The position numbers and the translations under genes are program-made. Of a stretch of 31,373 nucleotides of DNA, positions 25,900 through 31,373 are shown piece by piece. Within the stretch, counting starts at the first letter, position 1. Each line of letters opens with the position of its first letter. The notes below the pieces were generated by a model. That model made no database searches, was not told the origin of the DNA, and worked only from the letters and a program-made list of their open reading frames with translations. Source of the stretch: an uncultured Acetatifactor sp. GTDB lineage: Bacteria > Bacillota > Clostridia > Lachnospirales > Lachnospiraceae. Location: assembly GCA_910584235.1 (NCBI GenBank), contig CAJTZD010000029.1, positions 18,403 through 49,775 on the forward strand, in the 5' to 3' direction.

Positions 25900-26457
25900 A
25901 TGGACAACGGTGCAAGTAGCTACCGCCGTTTCCTTGATGGTGATGATGAGGGTATTGTCGAAATTATCAGAGATTACAAGGACGGACTGATTCTGTACCT
26001 GAACGGCTTTACACAGAATCTCTCCATGGCGGAGGAGCTGATGGAAGAGACTTTTGTAAAGCTGGCCACCAGAAAACCCAGGTTCAGGGGCCGAAGTTCT
26101 TTCAAGACATGGCTTTACGCCATCGGCCGAAATGTGGCCATGGACTGCCTCAGGCACAGCGCCAGGCTTTTCCCCAGACCTGCGGAGGAGCTGGAGAATC
26201 TGGCCGGGGAGGAGGAAAGCCTGGAAAAATCTTATCTGCGCACAGAGCGCAAAATCCTTCTGTACCAGGCTCTGGACAGACTTAAGTCCGACTACCGCCA
26301 AGTCTTGTACCTGGTCTATCTGGAGGGTTTCGACAATGCCCAGGCCGCTGCAGTCATGCATAAGAGCAGGCGGCAGATTGAAAACCTGTTGTATCGGGCG
26401 AAGCAATCGCTGAAATCAGAGCTTGAAAAGGAGGGCTTTGTATATGAAGAATTATAG
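25900..26457 (+). CDS. ECF-type RNA polymerase sigma factor
   Basis: A 185-aa sigma-70 protein with only regions 2 and 4, the ECF layout. Region 2 is visible in LSMAEELMEETFVKLATRKPR and FKTWLYAIGRNVAMDCLRH; region 4 is YRQVLYLVYLEGFDNAQAAAVMHKSRRQIENLLYRAKQSLK, a helix-turn-helix. The frame is open further upstream to 25792, but that would include the promoter. The ATG at 25900 is preceded by AAAGGGGGAG 6 bp away, so I use it. It overlaps the downstream membrane protein gene by 14 bp, the usual arrangement of an ECF factor with its anti-sigma or sensor. The target genes are unknown. Confidence 0.88.
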   Translation: MDNGASSYRRFLDGDDEGIVEIIRDYKDGLILYLNGFTQNLSMAEELMEETFVKLATRKPRFRGRSSFKTWLYAIGRNVAMDCLRHSARLFPRPAEELENLAGEEESLEKSYLRTERKILLYQALDRLKSDYRQVLYLVYLEGFDNAQAAAVMHKSRRQIENLLYRAKQSLKSELEKEGFVYEEL

Positions 26458-27580
26458 GGAAGTGGCAGATATTGTATTGGAACGCAGGAACGCCTATCAA
26501 AAGACACAAAAACACAGACGCAGTATCGTCATGCGAACGGCGGCAGGCACGGGCGGACTCTGTCTGGCAGTACTGCTGGGGCTTGGACTCTATCATGGCG
26601 GCCCGGCAGGCCAAAGGACTGACCGGATATCTCCGGCCGGACGGGCAGTCCCTGAGGAAAGCAGCAGCAACGGCCTGGCGGCCGCTGAGAGCGGTATGGG
26701 CTTTTCCGCCGAAAACAGTACAGCCGCTTTGCCGGACAGCGATAGCCCCGACACCTCGGTCCCGGCCGCACCTCGGGAAACTGCAGCTTGTGGCAGCGAT
26801 CTCATCCCCATCAGTTACAGCTCCCTGTCCCTCCCTCAGGGACAGGTCAAGCCGGACATCATATCGGAATATGCGGCCGGCAATCAGGCATCCGCCGGGG
26901 ACATTCTGCCTTTTAGCGAAGAACTGCTCTCGGAAAGCTGCGCCATTTTTGAGGGCCGGATCACGGACATGTACCTTAAGCATTATTCCTATGACACATA
27001 CAGTGACAAGTTCGGCCCCAGGGAGGTCTACCACAATCGGTGCTCCTCTGTGGTATATGAACTCACTGTGGACAAGGTATGGTATGGGGACGAGTCCCTG
27101 GCCGGCTCCTCCATATTGATAGAGGACGACATCTATCTGATAGACACCTACTTTTCCCTGAAAATAGGCTGCAGCTATGTCATTCCTGTCTGCGATGCCG
27201 GCGAAGAAAAAGGGATATGCGGAGAATACGCAGGCGGCGACCTCACCAGAGACAGCAGGTATACTTCCCTCTATCCCTACCATCCTCAGATCCAGGTCAC
27301 TTCCGACGGGAACTATATCGTCACCTCCGACTGGGAGACGCTATGCTCCGGCGATGCTCCGCATATTTTGACGCTGCCTGCGGATGCGGACTCTATCGCG
27401 AAAACACTTATAGAATATCATCCCGAACCCCCCTCTACCGAGGAGGGCCTTATCACCACGGAATGGCGGACGCTCCTTGTCTCCGCGTACGACGCAATTT
27501 TCTATTACGATAAAATGAGGTATCTGGAAGCCGACGAGTTCTTCATCCGGCTGAACCGTCTGATCCACCGGCTGCCCTAG
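26444..27580 (+). CDS. Single-pass membrane protein paired with ECF sigma (putative anti-sigma/sensor)
   Basis: I do not recognise this 378-aa protein as a named family. Seen: a short basic cytoplasmic N-terminus (1-29), one membrane segment (about 30-50), a Ser/Pro/Ala-rich low-complexity stretch (about 55-120), then an exterior domain of about 250 residues. Part of it (CAIFEGRITDMY, then YELTVDKVWYGDESLAG, then LKIGCSYVIPV) has the strand pattern of small OB-fold or NTR-like exterior domains, where a secreted protein 'gives a value, carries a strand, has a flexible loop'; this is a weak inference. Several exterior cysteines could form disulfides. The ATG at 26444 has AAGGAGG 9 bp upstream and overlaps the sigma gene. 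No zinc-binding anti-sigma HxxxCxxC motif is present. Confidence 0.6.
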   Translation: MKNYREVADIVLERRNAYQKTQKHRRSIVMRTAAGTGGLCLAVLLGLGLYHGGPAGQRTDRISPAGRAVPEESSSNGLAAAESGMGFSAENSTAALPDSDSPDTSVPAAPRETAACGSDLIPISYSSLSLPQGQVKPDIISEYAAGNQASAGDILPFSEELLSESCAIFEGRITDMYLKHYSYDTYSDKFGPREVYHNRCSSVVYELTVDKVWYGDESLAGSSILIEDDIYLIDTYFSLKIGCSYVIPVCDAGEEKGICGEYAGGDLTRDSRYTSLYPYHPQIQVTSDGNYIVTSDWETLCSGDAPHILTLPADADSIAKTLIEYHPEPPSTEEGLITTEWRTLLVSAYDAIFYYDKMRYLEADEFFIRLNRLIHRLP

Positions 27581-27632
27581 AACCGGAATATGTTATGCAT
27601 AAGGAAAGCTGCCTGACCGGGATTTACAGGCG

Positions 27633-27702
27633 ATGGGGAAAAGGCGGACGCAAAGAGCCCATGAAAGATATGATCCGGCTTGCCGTCCGCCTGATTTCCC
27701 AT
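27633..27702. repeat. Imperfect inverted repeat between convergent genes
   Basis: Arms at 27633-27650 and 27684-27702 pair over about 16 bases (ATGGG..AGGCGGACG and its complement) around a 33-base loop. It lies between the ends of the plus-strand membrane protein gene and nrdG, where a shared terminator is expected, but there is no run of T on either side, so I list it as a repeat only. Confidence 0.5.
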
Positions 27703-27732
27703 GGTCTGTCCTAAGGGAACGCAGCAGCAGTC

Positions 27733-28236
27733 TCACAGGCATACGGTTCTGCCCTGGCGCAGAGACTCCTGTACATCAATCAGCCGCTGATTCTCAGAGC
27801 CCCGAAAGGCCAGCCGCAGATTCTTTTGCTCCTCTATGAATTCGCCGTCCACCAGCACGTCAATCAGGGACAATAGCTGCGTTACTTCTTCTGGCCCTCC
27901 CAGCAGATCATTCTCGTAATGATACCCTGTATAGCACCAGATATCCTTTTGGGGATAACGCAGACGCACCGTCTTCACCAGCGAGAGCACCGTCCCCCGG
28001 TTCTCCGGCTCCATGGGCTCCCCGCCCAGGAGACTTAAACCCCTGATATGCCCCGGCGCAAGGGCTTCCAGTATCTCCTCTTCCGTCTCCGGTGTGTAGG
28101 GCCGGCCATAGTCAAAATCCCATGCCTCGCTGTTAAAGCATCCTTTACAGCGGTGGGTGCAGCCGCTGACGAACAAAGACACTCTGATGCCCGGGCCGTT
28201 GGCCACGTCCGTCTTCTTAATCGTCGCATAATTCAT
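27733..28236 (-). CDS. nrdG: Anaerobic ribonucleotide reductase activating protein
   Basis: Radical-SAM activase that installs the glycyl radical on NrdD. The 167-aa product opens MNYATIKKTDVANGPGIRVS and carries the 4Fe-4S motif CTHRCKGC (Cys26, Cys30, Cys33), followed by GLSLLGGEPM and IWCYTGY, all standard for the family. The start overlaps the nrdD stop by 4 bp, so the two are translationally coupled. Confidence 0.96.
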   Translation of the reverse strand: MNYATIKKTDVANGPGIRVSLFVSGCTHRCKGCFNSEAWDFDYGRPYTPETEEEILEALAPGHIRGLSLLGGEPMEPENRGTVLSLVKTVRLRYPQKDIWCYTGYHYENDLLGGPEEVTQLLSLIDVLVDGEFIEEQKNLRLAFRGSENQRLIDVQESLRQGRTVCL

Positions 28237-30359
28237 AGATGCAGCACCCTCGACTTGATCTCTTTGGTCTTTCCCGTGTTCCAGAAATTCTCTCCCAGAT
28301 ACCCGCAGGTTCGCCTGGTAACGTTCATCTTGGAATGGTCCTTATTGTGGCACTGGGGACATTCCCACTCATTGTCTTCGTTGACCACAATTTCTCCGTC
28401 AAATCCGCAGACATGGCAATAGTCTGATTTCGTGTTAAACTCACCGTACTGGATATTGTCATAGATGAAGCGTATGACTTCCTCCACAGCCTCCACATTA
28501 TGGATGAGATTCGGCACCTCCACATAGGAGATGGCCCCGCCCAGGGATTTGTTCTGGAATTCGCTCTCAAAGCGGAATTTCGTAAACGCATCTATAGGCT
28601 CACGCACATCCACATGATAGGAATTGGTATAGTACCCCTTATCTGTCACATTGGGAATATCCCCGAATTTCTCCTTGTCAATGCGGGCGAACCGGTAGCA
28701 CAGCGATTCCGCAGGGGTTCCGTAGAGGCTGAAGCCAATGCCTGTCTCCTCCCGCCATCTGGCAGCGGCGTCCTTTAAATGGTCCATAACCCGCAGGGCG
28801 AATTCCTTGCCTTTGGGATCCGTGTGGCTGCAGCCTTTCATAAGCCATGTGAGCTCATAGAGACCGATATAACCCAGAGACATGGTGGAATAGCCTCCGT
28901 ACAGAAGCTTGTCAATCTTCTCCCCTTTCTTCAGCCGGGCGATGGCCCCATACTGCCAGTGGATAGGGCTTACGTCTGACACCGTGCCTAACAGCGCCTT
29001 ATGCCTGCACATCAATGCCTCGTAGCACAGCCCCAGCCGCTCGTCCAGCCGCTTCCAGAAAATTTCCTCATTGCCCTCGGAGACAATGCCGATCTGGGGA
29101 AGATTTAAGCTGACCACGCCCTGGTTAAACCGTCCCTCCCATTTATAGTTCCCGTTCTCATCTTTCCAGGGAGACAAAAAAGACCGGCAGCCCATGCAGG
29201 AGAATACATTGCCCTCATAGTTCTCCCGCATTTTCTTGGCCGAAATATAGTCCGGATACATCCGTTTCGCAGAACACCTGGCCGCCAGGCGGGTCACATA
29301 ATCATATTTGCCCCCCTTTAAGCAGTTGTTCTCGTCCAGCACATACACCAGCTTGGGGAAAGCAGGCGTCACAAAAACGCCTTTCTCATTTTTCGTGCCC
29401 TGGAGACGCTGGTTCAAAATCTCTTCTATAATGCGTACAGTCTCCTCCACATATTCGTCCCGATCATCTATGTGCAGGAACAAGGTCACAAAGGGAGATT
29501 GTCCATTTGTAGTCATCAAGGTATTGATCTGATATTGGATGGTCTGAACGCCGGAGCGCAGCTCGTCCTGAAGACGCAGCTCCACGATTTTCTCCTTTGC
29601 CCCCTCATCCAGGGAACTGCCGAACTCCTCCTCCAGCTGGAGACGGAACTTCTCCCTGCTCTTGCGCAGATATTTCCCAAGGTGCTTAATGTTCACGGAC
29701 TGGCCGCCGTACTGATTGCTGGCCACGGCCGCGATGATCTGGGTGGTGACGGTACAGGCCACCTGGAAGCTCTTGGGGGATTCTATCATTTTTCCGTTGA
29801 TAGAGGTGCCGTTGTCCAGCATGTCCTTAATATCTATCAGGCAGCAGTTGAAAATAGGCTGGATAAAATAATCCGCGTCATGGAAATGAAGCACGCCATT
29901 GTCATGGGCCAGGGAGATATGCTCCGGCAGCAGCATACGCCTGGTCACGTCCCGGGAGACCTCACCGGCGATGTAATCCCGCTGGGTGGAAGCCAGACGT
30001 GTGTTCTTGTTGGAATTCTCCTCCGCCAGTTCCTTGTTCTCATTGCGGATGAGTTTTAAAATGGACTCATCCGTAGTGTTGGATTTGCGCAGGAGGCTTC
30101 TCTGATAGCGGTATACAATGTACTTCTTGGAAAGGGCATACTTATTATGCCGTACCAAGTGCTGTTCGATGATATCCTGCACATGCTCCACAGCCTGCAG
30201 CTCCTTGTCCTCTTTCTGGACCGCTTCCAGAATCTCATCCACCAGCGCCTGATCCGCCCTGTCCTTTCCCTCCACCTCGTTGTTGGCTTTCTGAATAGCC
30301 GCTATGATCTTCTCCTCTTCATAGGGCACCACCCGTCCGTCTCTTTTCTGAATTCTCAT
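28233..30359 (-). CDS. nrdD: Anaerobic (class III) ribonucleoside-triphosphate reductase
   Basis: Glycyl-radical enzyme making dNTPs from NTPs without oxygen. An N-terminal ATP-cone (about 1-95, RIQKRDGRVVPYEEEKI) suggests allosteric control by ATP/dATP. The catalytic part contains HFHDADYFIQPIFNCC, NQYGGQSV, CMGCRSFLSPW and NQGVVSLNLPQIGI. The C-terminus has a four-cysteine zinc site (CHVC, then CPQC) and the radical site RRTCGYLG with the radical Gly at about 686. I start at the ATG at 30359 (AAGGAG 9 bp and GGAG 4 bp upstream, 708 aa), not at the 10-codon extension. An NrdR-type operator lies upstream. Confidence 0.96.
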   Translation of the reverse strand: MRIQKRDGRVVPYEEEKIIAAIQKANNEVEGKDRADQALVDEILEAVQKEDKELQAVEHVQDIIEQHLVRHNKYALSKKYIVYRYQRSLLRKSNTTDESILKLIRNENKELAEENSNKNTRLASTQRDYIAGEVSRDVTRRMLLPEHISLAHDNGVLHFHDADYFIQPIFNCCLIDIKDMLDNGTSINGKMIESPKSFQVACTVTTQIIAAVASNQYGGQSVNIKHLGKYLRKSREKFRLQLEEEFGSSLDEGAKEKIVELRLQDELRSGVQTIQYQINTLMTTNGQSPFVTLFLHIDDRDEYVEETVRIIEEILNQRLQGTKNEKGVFVTPAFPKLVYVLDENNCLKGGKYDYVTRLAARCSAKRMYPDYISAKKMRENYEGNVFSCMGCRSFLSPWKDENGNYKWEGRFNQGVVSLNLPQIGIVSEGNEEIFWKRLDERLGLCYEALMCRHKALLGTVSDVSPIHWQYGAIARLKKGEKIDKLLYGGYSTMSLGYIGLYELTWLMKGCSHTDPKGKEFALRVMDHLKDAAARWREETGIGFSLYGTPAESLCYRFARIDKEKFGDIPNVTDKGYYTNSYHVDVREPIDAFTKFRFESEFQNKSLGGAISYVEVPNLIHNVEAVEEVIRFIYDNIQYGEFNTKSDYCHVCGFDGEIVVNEDNEWECPQCHNKDHSKMNVTRRTCGYLGENFWNTGKTKEIKSRVLHL

Positions 30360-30427
30360 TTCTCTCCACTCCTTGTCCCCATTACACACATAAAAGCCGC
30401 ACCGCAGATTGTCACGGATACGGCCGT

Positions 30428-30475
30428 TTTCTATATCTTGTGTTTTCTGTAGATTATCATGTCCATATTTTGTAG
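30428..30475 (-). promoter_or_regulatory. Two NrdR-like boxes upstream of nrdD
   Basis: On the minus strand, ACACAAGATATAGAAA (30428-30443) matches the NrdR consensus ACACWATATATWGTGT at 12 of 16 positions, and CTACAAAATATGGACA (30460-30475) matches at 9 of 16. The boxes are 32 bp apart, the phased spacing usual for tandem NrdR sites, and the distal one overlaps the expected transcription start. NrdR represses ribonucleotide reductase genes when dATP is high. Confidence 0.68.
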
Positions 30476-30480
30476 TTTCT

Positions 30481-30509
30481 ATTATAATAGACTATAGAGG
30501 AAAAAACAA
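30481..30509 (-). promoter_or_regulatory. Promoter of nrdDG
   Basis: On the minus strand TTGTTT (30504-30509), 17 bp, then a perfect TATAAT (30481-30486). The start would be near 30474, giving a leader of about 115 bases and placing the NrdR-like boxes at and just after the start point. Confidence 0.72.
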
Positions 30510-30517
30510 GGGGGAAT

Positions 30518-30709
30518 TTATCTATTTTCCAGGATGATCAAATTATCAGTCTTCGTTATCCGCCCGCCTCCATAATTTTCTTCCATCCGCCGAAACACTG
30601 CGCTGCTGTGAACCCACGTCCGGAACCTGTGTAAAAAAAGCACTGCCACCACCGCCAGAAAGCCGGGAATCACGCTCAGATACAGCCATAGCTTCTCTCC
30701 GCTCTCAAA
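30518..30709 (-). other. 63-codon open frame downstream of the ACT gene, possible small membrane protein
   Basis: Immediately after the ACT gene's TGA, in the same frame, 63 sense codons run to a TAA at 30518-30520. They would encode a hydrophobic segment (LYLSVIPGFLAVVAVLFL) followed by a basic and polar tail ending DNLIILENR. There is no ATG before the hydrophobic part; the only in-frame conventional starts are GTG codons, the first at 30673, without a good ribosome site. It may be a small membrane protein, a read-through extension, or the remains of a longer gene. A competing 47-codon frame (30546-30689) has a better ribosome site but an unconvincing product. Confidence 0.3.
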
Positions 30710-31168
30710 TCATATCCGGTAATCGGCATCCAGAATTCCTCTCACGATCCGGTGCGACCGGCTCACATCCGCCACAGAGACGCCAATCACAAGTCTGTCT
30801 TCGCACCTTACATAGCGCTGCATATTAATTTCAATATCTTCTATGGAAAGACTGGAGATAAGGATACCGATTCGCCGGGTGTTAAAATGCCCCTGCTCAA
30901 TATAGAGCAGCCGCACTTCTCCGTTTACCTCAATACTGGTTCCGCTTAGTTCCTTTTCCAGCATGGCAATGAAACCGTCTATTTTTCCGCTCTCGGACTT
31001 CCTCACCACGATTGCCAGCCAATCAATATTAATCGCCATACATTCGCAGGGAATCAGACATTTCTCCAGCACCTCAAATATCTTCATAACACTTTTCCGG
31101 TCCCTTGCCAGCTTTGCCCGCCCGATTGTAACCCGAATCGCGCTTATCTCCCGAATTCTGCTTTCCAT
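30710..31168 (-). CDS. Stand-alone tandem ACT-domain protein (aspartokinase regulatory-like)
   Basis: A 152-aa protein resembling the C-terminal regulatory half of Gram-positive aspartokinases, without any kinase domain. The first unit (about 10-85) has the pattern RKSVMKIFEVLEKCLIPCE, then an IDWLAIVV strand, then a helix IDGFIAMLEKEL; the second (about 82-148) has EVRLLYIEQGHFNTRRIG, ILISSLSIEDIEINM, LVIGVSVADVSRSHRIVRGIL. ACT pairs bind amino acids such as Lys or Thr, so an amino-acid-sensing role is possible but unproven. The ATG at 31168 has no clear ribosome site and directly follows two stop codons of a possible leader ORF. The call is from recalled fold pattern, not a search. Confidence 0.6.
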   Translation of the reverse strand: MESRIREISAIRVTIGRAKLARDRKSVMKIFEVLEKCLIPCECMAINIDWLAIVVRKSESGKIDGFIAMLEKELSGTSIEVNGEVRLLYIEQGHFNTRRIGILISSLSIEDIEINMQRYVRCEDRLVIGVSVADVSRSHRIVRGILDADYRI

Positions 31169-31171
31169 CTA

Positions 31172-31225
31172 TTAACCCAACACTTTCCCATATTTTCCCT
31201 CTGTGGCATATGCGGTTAACTTCAT
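31172..31225 (-). CDS. Possible 17-residue leader peptide upstream of the ACT gene
   Basis: An ATG at 31225 with GGTGG 7 bp upstream encodes MKLTAYATEGKYGKVLG and ends at TAA, followed by TAG and then the ATG of the ACT gene, all in one frame. The peptide lies 19 bp after the expected transcription start. Since the ACT gene lacks its own good ribosome site, ribosomes finishing the leader could restart there. It has no run of a regulated amino acid, so classical attenuation is not indicated. Confidence 0.4.
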   Translation of the reverse strand: MKLTAYATEGKYGKVLG

Positions 31226-31250
31226 CCCCTATCCACCAAAAACATGTGCA

Positions 31251-31279
31251 AGTATACCATAAAATCGCCGGAAATACAA
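31251..31279 (-). promoter_or_regulatory. Promoter of the leader/ACT gene
   Basis: On the minus strand TTGTAT (31274-31279), 17 bp, then TATACT (31251-31256), with a TG one base before the -10 (extended -10 form). Transcription would start near 31244, 19 bp before the possible leader ATG. Confidence 0.65.
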
Positions 31280-31327
31280 CCGTTTTTGTCGCTTTCTCAG
31301 GCTATTTTCCTGGGCTTCTAAGTCACC

Positions 31328-31373
31328 AACCCCCAGTTCAACTGGGGGTTTGGAACAGGCCCTATAAGGGCCT
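31328..31373. repeat. Two tight hairpins at the right edge, possible mobile-element end or terminator
   Basis: First hairpin: an 11-bp perfect inverted repeat, AACCCCCAGTT (31328-31338) and its complement (31340-31350). Second: AGGCCC-TATAA-GGGCCT (31357-31373), cut by the window end. Closely spaced subterminal palindromes of this kind are typical of IS200/IS605-family ends, and no gene in the window needs a terminator here. The alternative is the terminator of a minus-strand gene lying to the right. No transposase is visible. Confidence 0.4.

Noticed and set aside
26472..27119. 215-codon alternative frame inside the membrane protein gene
   Set aside because: The other frame has a strong ribosome site, overlaps the sigma gene as expected and gives a membrane helix and ordered exterior domain; this frame is rich in Arg, Ser and Pro with no structure.
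30546..30689. 47-codon minus frame with a good GGAG site after the ACT gene
   Set aside because: The product is Gly/Ser/Arg-rich with no hydrophobic core or domain, and it overlaps a frame with a clear membrane-like segment; it cannot be excluded but is not supported.
1..31373. CRISPR arrays, tRNA or rRNA genes, prophage genes
   Set aside because: No regularly spaced repeats, no tRNA cloverleaf with a TTCGA-type arm in a gap, no rRNA-like stretch and no phage or transposase protein was seen; intergenic space is too short for most of these.

Overview
The window looks like a chromosomal segment from an anaerobic, spore-lineage Clostridia bacterium, most likely a Lachnospiraceae member. This is inferred from protein style, a GC content that looks mid-50s by eye, tandem pbpB/spoVD-type penicillin-binding proteins in a dcw cluster, a murE of the meso-diaminopimelate type, a PASTA-domain Ser/Thr kinase with its PP2C phosphatase, and an oxygen-sensitive class III ribonucleotide reductase. 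No database search was possible. Nearly all of it is well-conserved housekeeping DNA, read mostly from the minus strand.

Region 1 (1-10645, minus) is the division and cell wall (dcw) cluster. Transcription runs right to left from a good sigma-A-type promoter (10617-10645) through mraZ, rsmH, an ftsL-like gene, two class B PBPs (pbpB-like, then spoVD-like), mraY, murD, ftsW and murA, which is cut by the left edge. TGGG boxes in the mraZ leader suggest MraZ autoregulation. Neither murE, which sits between spoVD and mraY in Bacillus, nor murG/ftsQ is present in this stretch.

Region 2 (10843-25640, minus) is a second long co-directional run: murE, priA, def, fmt, a YugP-like zinc peptidase, rsmB, rlmN, stp, prkC, rsgA, ychF and lgt. 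Several genes overlap or nearly touch (def/fmt, rsmB/peptidase, rlmN/stp), and the run ends at a clear hairpin terminator after lgt. It couples cell-wall precursor synthesis, replication restart, protein N-terminal formylation and deformylation, rRNA modification, ribosome GTPases and the PASTA kinase signalling pair. The rsgA-ychF gap carries a duplicated hairpin-plus-Shine-Dalgarno unit and a possible 19-codon leader ORF.

Region 3 (25650-27710, plus) is a small accessory module on the opposite strand: an ECF sigma factor with its own promoter, overlapping a gene for a single-pass membrane protein with a cysteine-containing exterior domain that I do not recognise. This is the least explained protein pair here.

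Region 4 (27733-31373, minus) holds nrdG and nrdD, overlapping by 4 bp, behind a promoter whose start region carries two NrdR-like boxes 32 bp apart. Upstream lies a stand-alone protein resembling the tandem ACT regulatory domains of aspartokinase, without the kinase domain. It is flanked in the same reading frame by a possible 17-residue leader peptide and by a 63-codon open frame that could encode a membrane segment. The right edge carries two tight hairpins that may be the end of an IS200/IS605-like element or a terminator of an unseen gene.
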